Shown in pieces: positions 6,342 through 11,718 of a DNA stretch of 15,791 nt. The stretch lies in the NCBI RefSeq assembly GCF_000719555.1, contig NZ_JOGX01000099.1:1-15791 (forward strand), in the 5' to 3' direction. A program made the translations under genes and the position numbers. The stretch comes from Streptomyces sp. NRRL F-5727 (GTDB lineage: Bacteria; Actinomycetota; Actinomycetes; Streptomycetales; Streptomycetaceae). Each line of letters opens with the position of its first letter. The first letter of the stretch is position 1. The notes beneath the pieces are model-generated. The model worked only from the letters and a program-made list of their open reading frames with translations. It made no database searches and was not told where the DNA came from.

Positions 6342-6881
6342 TCAGCGCGGCCACGGCCCGAAGCCGTCCTCCGCCCTGCCGTTGCCGTTGCCGTTCGTGC
6401 CGCCGCGCCGGGCGATGAACGGGACCATGAACCAGCAGAGCGCCAGCCAGAGCGCCATCACGACGACCAGCCACAGCGCGATCCCGTCGTCCAGGACCAT
6501 GCGCATGATCAGCAGGAACGTCGACACCATCGTCAGGTAGAGCAGCACCACGCCCACCAGCGTCAGGCGCCCCGCCCAGGAGACCGCCTCCGGTTTCAGC
6601 CGGCGCCCCGCCACCAGCCGGTGCACCGCCACCGGCGCGACGAGCGCACCGGTGGTCGCCGCTCCCAGACAGACCGTGACCACGTAGATGATCCGGTCCG
6701 TCGTGCCCAGCTCCGCGAAGCGCGGCTGGAAGACGACCGCGACGAGGAAGCCGAACAGGATCTGGGTCCCGGTCTGCGCGACGCGGAGCTCCTGGAGGAG
6801 CTCGTTCCAGCGACGGTCGGCGCGCTGGGCGCGGCTCTCGCCGCGCCCGTCGTCGTGCGGGACGCCGCCTGCGGTGCTCAT
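6342..6881 (-). CDS. DUF6328 family membrane protein, four predicted helices
   Basis: This 179-residue protein has a charged cytoplasmic-looking N-terminus (RAQRADRRWNELLQELRVAQTGTQ, 17-40) and four hydrophobic segments at about 40-57, 63-85, 104-127 and 133-156. The tail is short and Gly/Asn-rich. The ELRVAQTGTQILFGFLL-type stretch leading into helix one is, from memory, the hallmark of DUF6328. No function is known to me. It starts 28 bases after the stop of the ferredoxin reductase gene on the same strand, so it is probably the third gene of the diiron oxygenase operon. The ATG at 6881 is chosen because it begins just before the family-specific region; its Shine-Dalgarno sequence is weak. 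An in-frame extension upstream would overlap the reductase gene. Confidence 0.87.
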   Translation of the reverse strand: MSTAGGVPHDDGRGESRAQRADRRWNELLQELRVAQTGTQILFGFLVAVVFQPRFAELGTTDRIIYVVTVCLGAATTGALVAPVAVHRLVAGRRLKPEAVSWAGRLTLVGVVLLYLTMVSTFLLIMRMVLDDGIALWLVVVMALWLALCWFMVPFIARRGGTNGNGNGRAEDGFGPWPR

Positions 6882-6909
6882 ACGGGGCGAGTGCCCCGGC
6901 GCCCGCCCC

Positions 6910-8583
6910 CTATGCCCCCGGGCCGCGCAGTCGTCGGCGGCGGGCCGCCGCGACCAGGTCGGGGACGGTGGCGAGCTTGACCCGGGGCCGGCCGGCCGCC
7001 GCGCCGCGGGCCCGTTCGGCCCGGTCGATGGCGGCGAGCCCGCGCGCGTCCACCAGTCGGTCGCTGCGGGCCCGGGCGAGCCGTCCGAACGCCTTCGCGG
7101 TCCCGGTCGGCGTCGGCAGGCGGCCGTCGACGGCGTCGGCGAGCAGGCTGCCGACGGTCTCGGCGGCGCAGGCGCGGTTGGCGCCGATGCCGCCGGAGGG
7201 GCCGCGCTTGATCCAGCCGACGACATAGGTGCCGGTCATGCCGTCGACGCGGCCCGCGGTGTGCGGGACGGTGCCGGTGGTCTCGTCGAAGGGAAGTCCG
7301 GCGAGGGGGACGCCCCGGTAGCCGATGGCCCGGACGAGGAGGCCGGCCGGGATGTCGACGCTTCCCCCGGGGCCGCCGGCGCGGACCGCGCGGACGGCGC
7401 CCTCCCCGAGGGCCTCCTCGGGGGCCGAGTGGAAGCGGAGGACGATCCGGCGACGGCCGGTCCCGGGGACGCCGGCCCAGTCGACCGCCTCGCGGGCGGT
7501 GTCCTTGAGGAGGGCCGCCTTGTCGCCGGGGGCCGCCGCGTCGACGGCCTGCGCGGTACGGGGGTCGTGGGTGTCGACGACGAGGTCGACGCCGGGCAGG
7601 TGGCCGAGGGCGAGGAGTTCGGAGGCGGTGTACGCGGCGTCCTCGGGGCCGCGCCGGCCGAGCAGCACCACCTCGCGGATCCGGGAGTCGCGCAGGGCGG
7701 CGAGGGCGTGGTCGGCGATGTCGGTGCCGGCGAGGGCGGCGGGGTCGGAGACGAGGATCCGGGCGACGTCGAGGGCCACGTTGCCGTTGCCGACGATCAC
7801 GGCCCGTCCGGCGTTGCGGAGCGCCTCCGTGTCGAGCGCGACCGTGTCGGGCGCGGTCTCCGGGTGGGCGTTGTACCAGGAGACGAGGGAGGAGGCGGAG
7901 AGGCTGCCGGGCAGGTCCTCGCCGGGGATGCCGAGGCGGCGGTCGGACGGGGCGCCGACCGCGTACACGACCGCGTCGTGGTGGGCGGCGAGCTCCTCGG
8001 GGGTGACGTCCCGGCCGATCTCGACGCCGAGCCGGACGGTGGCCCGGGGGTGGCTGTGGAAGCGGGCGAGGCTGTCGCCGGCGCCCTTGGTGCCGGGGTG
8101 GTCGGGGGCGACGCCGTACCGGACGAGGCCGCCGGCGACCGGGAGCCGGTCGATGAGGGTGACCTCGGCGTTGGTGTGCAGGAGCAGGTCCTCGGCGGCG
8201 TACATGCCGGCCGGGCCGGTGCCGACGACGGCGACCCGGATGGGGGCGAAGTCGGAGGGCAGCGAGCGGGTGAAGGACGGCTCGCCCCAGGGGTGGAAGG
8301 TGGGGGACGCGAGGACGGGGGCGGGGGCGCGGCCCTCGTAGTGGGCGGCGTTGACCGCCTCGTACCGCTTCAGCGGTCCGGTGAGCCGGTCGGCCGGGAA
8401 GATCGCGTCGACCGGGCAGGCGTCGGCGCAGGCCCCGCAGTCGATGCAGCTCTTCGGGTCGATGTAGAGCATCTCGGTGGTGCCGAAGTCCGGCTCTTCG
8501 GGCGTCGGGTGGATGCAGTTGACCGGGCAGACGGCGACGCAGGTGGCGTCGGAGCAGCAGGTCTGGGTGATGGCGTAGGTCAT
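6910..8583 (-). CDS. Fused ferredoxin / FAD-dependent NADP+ reductase (FprB type)
   Basis: This 557-residue protein couples a bacterial-type ferredoxin (1-62) to an adrenodoxin-reductase-like flavoprotein (about 110-560). The ferredoxin part has C9, C15, C19-Pro and C23, then a full CxxCxxCxxxCP set (C46, C49, C52, C56), the arrangement of seven-iron ferredoxins. The flavin part has GTGPAGMYAAEDLL for FAD (121-134), GNGNVALDVARIL for NADP (265-277), and the family signature GWIKRGPSGGIGANR (456-470). It should pass electrons from NAD(P)H through FAD to its own Fe-S clusters, and so to a partner enzyme. The gene begins 34 bases after the diiron oxygenase stop, so that oxygenase is the likely electron acceptor. 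It resembles mycobacterial FprB in domain order. Confidence 0.95.
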   Translation of the reverse strand: MTYAITQTCCSDATCVAVCPVNCIHPTPEEPDFGTTEMLYIDPKSCIDCGACADACPVDAIFPADRLTGPLKRYEAVNAAHYEGRAPAPVLASPTFHPWGEPSFTRSLPSDFAPIRVAVVGTGPAGMYAAEDLLLHTNAEVTLIDRLPVAGGLVRYGVAPDHPGTKGAGDSLARFHSHPRATVRLGVEIGRDVTPEELAAHHDAVVYAVGAPSDRRLGIPGEDLPGSLSASSLVSWYNAHPETAPDTVALDTEALRNAGRAVIVGNGNVALDVARILVSDPAALAGTDIADHALAALRDSRIREVVLLGRRGPEDAAYTASELLALGHLPGVDLVVDTHDPRTAQAVDAAAPGDKAALLKDTAREAVDWAGVPGTGRRRIVLRFHSAPEEALGEGAVRAVRAGGPGGSVDIPAGLLVRAIGYRGVPLAGLPFDETTGTVPHTAGRVDGMTGTYVVGWIKRGPSGGIGANRACAAETVGSLLADAVDGRLPTPTGTAKAFGRLARARSDRLVDARGLAAIDRAERARGAAAGRPRVKLATVPDLVAAARRRRLRGPGA

Positions 8584-8617
8584 GGCGGCGGCTCGGCTCG
8601 TCGGGGTCGGCTCGGGG

Positions 8618-9523
8618 TCAGAGGAGGTGGGCGCGCTGGTAGAAGAAGACGGCGGGGCGGGTCAGCATGCCGACGTCGCCGAGGAACTCCATGAGGCCGG
8701 AGCAGCTGGCGCGGAGCCGCGCCTTGTAGTGCTCGTTGGCGGCGGCCTCGCGGCGGGCGCGCTCCGGGTCCAGGCCGGCCCGGACGTACACCTCGGGGTG
8801 CACGAGGCTGGTGATGATGTAGTACGCGGCGATGGCGACGATCAGCGCCTGGAGGTGGCGGCGGGTACGGCCGGCGCGGGCGAGGTGGCGGCGGGTCTCG
8901 TCCCGGGCGAACTTCATGTGCCGGGATTCCTCGACGACGTGGATGTTGTTGATGGTCCGGACGAAGGGGACCACCCGCTCGTCGCGCATCCAGTCCCGCT
9001 GCATGACGTCGAGGACCTCCTCGGCGACGAGGATGCCGGCGTAGGCGGCCTCGCCGAAGCCGACGGTCTTCATCACCCTGCCGAGTTCCATGACGGAGCG
9101 CCGGGGCCGGTAGGCGGGGGCGCCGAGTTTCTGGGAGCCGCGGGCGAACATGATCGAGTGGCGGCACTCGTCGGCGATCTCGGTGAGCGCCCACTGGAAG
9201 CGGGGGTCGGTGTGGTCCGTGCGGTAGATGTCCCGGAGGATCATCTGCTGGAGGATCATCTCGAACCAGATGCCGGTGGAGGCGACGGAGGCGGACTCCT
9301 GGCGGGTCAGCTCCTTCTGCTGCTCCTCGGTCATCTCGTGCCAGTAGGCGGTGCCGTAGAGGCTGTTCCACTCGGGGCTCTGGCCGTGGAAGCCCTTGTC
9401 GAGCGGGGTGTCCCAGTCGACCTCGACGGCGGGGTCGTAGCTGAGCTTGGCGGCCGACCGGAGGAGCCGTTCGGCGACGTCGTCGTGGTCGTGGTTGTCC
9501 GGGCGCACGGTGCTGCTGGCCAT
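8618..9523 (-). CDS. AurF-like diiron oxygenase
   Basis: This 301-residue helical protein belongs to the AurF (p-aminobenzoate N-oxygenase) type of diiron enzymes. Visible metal ligands follow the family order: E76 (RQESAS), E119 and H122 (DECRHSIMF), E168 (VAEEVLD), and H195, E199, H202 (IHVVEESRHMKFA). The spacings E-x2-H, H-x3-E-x2-H and E168 to H195 agree with my memory of AurF. AurF oxidises an aryl amine to a nitro group; relatives act on other substrates, so N-oxygenation is only possible here. A hydrophobic stretch at 226-241 may be a buried helix. ATG at 9523 is chosen over an in-frame ATG at 9586 because AAGGAG lies eight bases before it and the upstream start would fall inside the operators. 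It is the first gene of a likely three-gene operon. Confidence 0.93.
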   Translation of the reverse strand: MASSTVRPDNHDHDDVAERLLRSAAKLSYDPAVEVDWDTPLDKGFHGQSPEWNSLYGTAYWHEMTEEQQKELTRQESASVASTGIWFEMILQQMILRDIYRTDHTDPRFQWALTEIADECRHSIMFARGSQKLGAPAYRPRRSVMELGRVMKTVGFGEAAYAGILVAEEVLDVMQRDWMRDERVVPFVRTINNIHVVEESRHMKFARDETRRHLARAGRTRRHLQALIVAIAAYYIITSLVHPEVYVRAGLDPERARREAAANEHYKARLRASCSGLMEFLGDVGMLTRPAVFFYQRAHLL

Positions 9524-9562
9524 CGTTGCGGCTCCTTGGGTCACGCGGTCGGCTCGGTCCCT

Positions 9563-9587
9563 CTTGTTAGACATCACGTCTAGCAAG
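9563..9587 (-). promoter_or_regulatory. Operator 1 (25-bp inverted repeat) of the diiron oxygenase operon
   Basis: CTTGTTAGAC-ATCAC-GTCTAGCAAG is an inverted repeat with ten-base arms and one mismatch. It lies 40-64 bases upstream of the oxygenase ATG and directly abuts a second copy. Size and symmetry suit a TetR-family dimer site, though the regulator type is inference. Confidence 0.8.
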
Positions 9588-9612
9588 CTTGTTAGACGGA
9601 ACGTATAGCAAG
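9588..9612 (-). promoter_or_regulatory. Operator 2 (25-bp inverted repeat) of the diiron oxygenase operon
   Basis: CTTGTTAGAC-GGAAC-GTATAGCAAG repeats operator 1 in the same orientation with no spacer. The left arm is identical, and the right arm departs from symmetry at two positions. The 25-bp step would place two dimers on nearly the same face of the helix, which favours cooperative binding. Confidence 0.78.
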
Positions 9613-9660
9613 GGGATCGCGCGGGCTACCCCCCGGTACGGGTTTTCTCCGCCGGACGTG

Positions 9661-9699
9661 CCGAAGGGGCCGGAGCGGGGTCCGCTCCGGCCCCTTCGG
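9661..9699 (-). terminator. Strong hairpin after the subtilisin gene
   Basis: A perfect 18-bp stem (CCGAAGGGGCCGGAGCGG and its complement) with a three-base loop lies 37 bases beyond the subtilisin stop codon. There is no T-run on the minus strand. It probably ends the subtilisin transcript before the oxygenase operators. Confidence 0.8.
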
Positions 9700-9736
9700 G
9701 GTGCCGGTCAGGTGGGTCGGCCGTGCTGTCCGACCG

Positions 9737-11527
9737 TCAGAAGGTCAGGTTCCAGGCGTCGATCCGGCCGGTGTCCGCGTTCGCGTTGTCGTTCACGCGG
9801 AGCTTCCAGACGCCGTTCGCGACCTCGGCGGAGGCGTTGACGGTGTAGGTCTGGGCGATGTTGTCGGTGGAGCTGCCGCTCCGGTTGTGCAGGGTGTAGA
9901 CCGAGCCGTCCGGGGCGACCAGGTCGACCTTGAGGTCGCCGATGTAGGTGTGCTTGATGTCCACCCCGACCTTGAGGGTCGACGGCGCGTTGCCGGTCAC
10001 CCCGCTGACGGTGATCGCGCTCTCGACGGTGGCGTTGTCGGAGATCGTGACGTCGGTCAGGTTCTCGAAGTACGCGCCGGGCGGCGGGGTCGAGCCGCCG
10101 ACGGCCTTGAGCGCGTCGACCCGGCCCTCGCCGAAGAAGCTGTTCTTCGCCGTGGTGCCGGTGCACCGGGCGTCCGAGGGGCAGGCCAGGTCGGTGGCGT
10201 GCTCGCCGAGCTTGGCCCGGATGTCCGCCGGGGTGTACGCCGGGTTGGCGCTGGCCAGCAGCGCGGCGACGCCCGCCACGTGCGGGGCGGCCATCGAGGT
10301 GCCGCTCAGCGAGGAGTACTTGCCGCCGGGGACGGTGCTGTAGACGGACTCGCCGGGGGCCGAGACCTCGATGACGTCACGGCCGTAGTTGGAGAACGAC
10401 GCCTTCGACGTGCCGCTGGTGCCGTTCGCCGAGACCGTGACGACGCCCGGCAGCTCGGCCGGGATGTCGAGGCAGGCGTTGGTGATGGTCCGGGTGACCG
10501 GCGTCGAGTCGTTGGGGCTCGACGAGTCGGTGGTCTTGTTGGCCAGGTCCACGTTGGAGTTGCCGGCCGCCGCGACCTGGAGCGAGCCCTTCGACTCGGC
10601 GTACGCCTGGGCGCGGCCGACGCCCTCCAGGATCGCCGCCTGGTCCAGGTTGTCCGGGCAGTTGAACTGCCACGGGTCCGTGTAGTAGCTGTTGTTGGTG
10701 ACCTTGAAGCCGTGGTCACCGGCCCAGACGAGGCCGCAGATGGTGTTCTCCGCGAAGAACAGCGTGGAGCCGGGCTCGGCGATGCGCACCGAGGAGATCT
10801 TCACGCCCGGGGCGACGCCGATGGCGCCCTTGCCGTTCTTGGCGGCGGCGACCGTGCCGGCGACGTGGGTGCCGTGCTGGTCGACGTCGCGCCAGGCGCC
10901 GGCGCGGGTGTCCGCCTTGCCGTAGGCGCAGGAGACGGAGTCGGCGGCGTTGAAGTTGGGCGCCAGGTCCTGGTGCTGGTCGTCGACGCCGGTGTCCAGG
11001 ATGCCGACCTTGACCGTGGCGGAGCCCTGGTTCACGGCCCACGCCTGGTCGGCCTTGATCTGGGTCATGTCCGAGCGGACCGGCTCCGTCGTCGGGGCCG
11101 CGGACTGCGCCGGGTTCGACGGGAGAGCCGGGTTGTACGCGTCGGCCGGGACGTCCGAGGTGCGGGTCGCGCCGACCTTCTGCACGCCCGCGACGCCGCG
11201 CATGGTGGAGGCGAAGGAGGCGGAGGTCGAGTGGGCGACGATCACGCCGATGGCGTCGAAGGAGGAGAAGACCGAACCGCCGTTGGCGGTCACCGCGCTG
11301 CGGACCGCCGTGGTGTCACCGGGCGTGGTGATGACCAGGTACGCGCGGGTGCCGGCGGCCCAGGCGGCCGGCGCCTCCTGCGCGGTCCGGGCGTTCGCGG
11401 TGAACGCGGCGAGCGGCTCGTTGTCGACCGGGGCGGCCTGGGCGAGCGAGACCGGGCCCGCGAGCGCCAGCGTCGTGCCGAGGGCGATCGCCGCGATTCT
11501 CATCCGGCCGGATATGTGGGAAAACAA
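9737..11527 (-). CDS. Secreted subtilisin-family serine protease (S8) with P/Homo B domain
   Basis: This 596-residue pre-pro-protease has a signal peptide (1-31, cleavage after AQA), then an inhibitor-type propeptide (about 55-130, with RAYLVITTPG and GVIVAHS), then the S8 catalytic domain. The catalytic triad is D178 (GILDTGVDD), H218 (DQHGTHVAGT) and S411 (SGTSMAAPHVAG); the oxyanion-hole Asn is N323 (AAAGNSN). After a GGSTPPPG linker near 480, residues 487-596 form a P-domain (SDNATVESAITVSGV, HTYIGDLKVDLVAPDG, GVWKLRVNDNA, WNLTF), which in other subtilisins aids folding or substrate binding. TTG at 11527 is chosen because GGAGGA lies four bases upstream; an internal ATG at 11503 has no such site. 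Cysteines at 200, 264, 290, 352, 449 and 455 may form disulfides. Confidence 0.95.
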   Translation of the reverse strand: MFSHISGRMRIAAIALGTTLALAGPVSLAQAAPVDNEPLAAFTANARTAQEAPAAWAAGTRAYLVITTPGDTTAVRSAVTANGGSVFSSFDAIGVIVAHSTSASFASTMRGVAGVQKVGATRTSDVPADAYNPALPSNPAQSAAPTTEPVRSDMTQIKADQAWAVNQGSATVKVGILDTGVDDQHQDLAPNFNAADSVSCAYGKADTRAGAWRDVDQHGTHVAGTVAAAKNGKGAIGVAPGVKISSVRIAEPGSTLFFAENTICGLVWAGDHGFKVTNNSYYTDPWQFNCPDNLDQAAILEGVGRAQAYAESKGSLQVAAAGNSNVDLANKTTDSSSPNDSTPVTRTITNACLDIPAELPGVVTVSANGTSGTSKASFSNYGRDVIEVSAPGESVYSTVPGGKYSSLSGTSMAAPHVAGVAALLASANPAYTPADIRAKLGEHATDLACPSDARCTGTTAKNSFFGEGRVDALKAVGGSTPPPGAYFENLTDVTISDNATVESAITVSGVTGNAPSTLKVGVDIKHTYIGDLKVDLVAPDGSVYTLHNRSGSSTDNIAQTYTVNASAEVANGVWKLRVNDNANADTGRIDAWNLTF

Positions 11528-11531
11528 TGCG

Positions 11532-11537
11532 TCCTCC
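11532..11537 (-). promoter_or_regulatory. Ribosome binding site fixing the TTG start of the subtilisin
   Basis: GGAGGA on the minus strand lies four bases before TTG at 11527. The next in-frame ATG is 24 bases further on and lacks a nearby site. Confidence 0.75.
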
Positions 11538-11639
11538 GATGGCCCGGTGGCGCGGGTGGCGCCGGCCGGGCCCTGTGATGTGTGGGGTGGACGCAAGATC
11601 CCAGACGGACGGGGCGGAGGGAAGCCTTCTGTCCGACAA

Positions 11640-11677
11640 GCCCGTTCATGTAACAGAATCTTGACTTGAACATGGCG
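11640..11677 (-). promoter_or_regulatory. AT-rich patch upstream of the subtilisin, candidate promoter/operator
   Basis: This stretch between the amylase terminator and the subtilisin is much richer in A and T than its surroundings. It holds an inverted repeat GTTCA (11644-11648) with TGAAC (11667-11671). On the minus strand it reads CAAGATTCTGTTACATGAAC. I cannot assign -35 and -10 boxes with confidence. The 5' untranslated region would be about 100 bases. Confidence 0.35.
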
Positions 11678-11708
11678 AAAAGGGGGCGGAATTCCTGCTC
11701 CGCCCCCT
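11678..11708 (-). terminator. Rho-independent terminator of the amylase gene
   Basis: GGGGGCGGA and TCCGCCCCC form a perfect nine-bp stem with an eight-base loop, starting about 11 bases beyond the amylase stop. On the minus strand the stem is followed by four T. This separates the amylase from the subtilisin transcript. Confidence 0.88.
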
Positions 11709-11718
11709 CCTCGCGGGA

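Noticed and set aside
6688..8694. Plus-strand open frame of 668 codons over the ferredoxin reductase
   Set aside because: The composition is nearly all Gly, Ala, Val, Asp and Arg with no motifs; the opposite strand encodes a protein with Fe-S and dinucleotide motifs.
9524..9586. Longer start of the diiron oxygenase at 9586
   Set aside because: It would place the start inside the operators and has no Shine-Dalgarno sequence; ATG at 9523 has AAGGAG at eight bases.
9589..9840. Small plus-strand frame as a divergent regulator of the oxygenase operon
   Set aside because: It runs through the subtilisin terminator hairpin and is mostly Arg/Ser/Pro at the end, with no helix-turn-helix pattern.
9701..11578. 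Plus-strand open frame of 625 codons over the subtilisin
   Set aside because: It is an antisense shadow; the minus strand holds the signal peptide, catalytic triad and P-domain.
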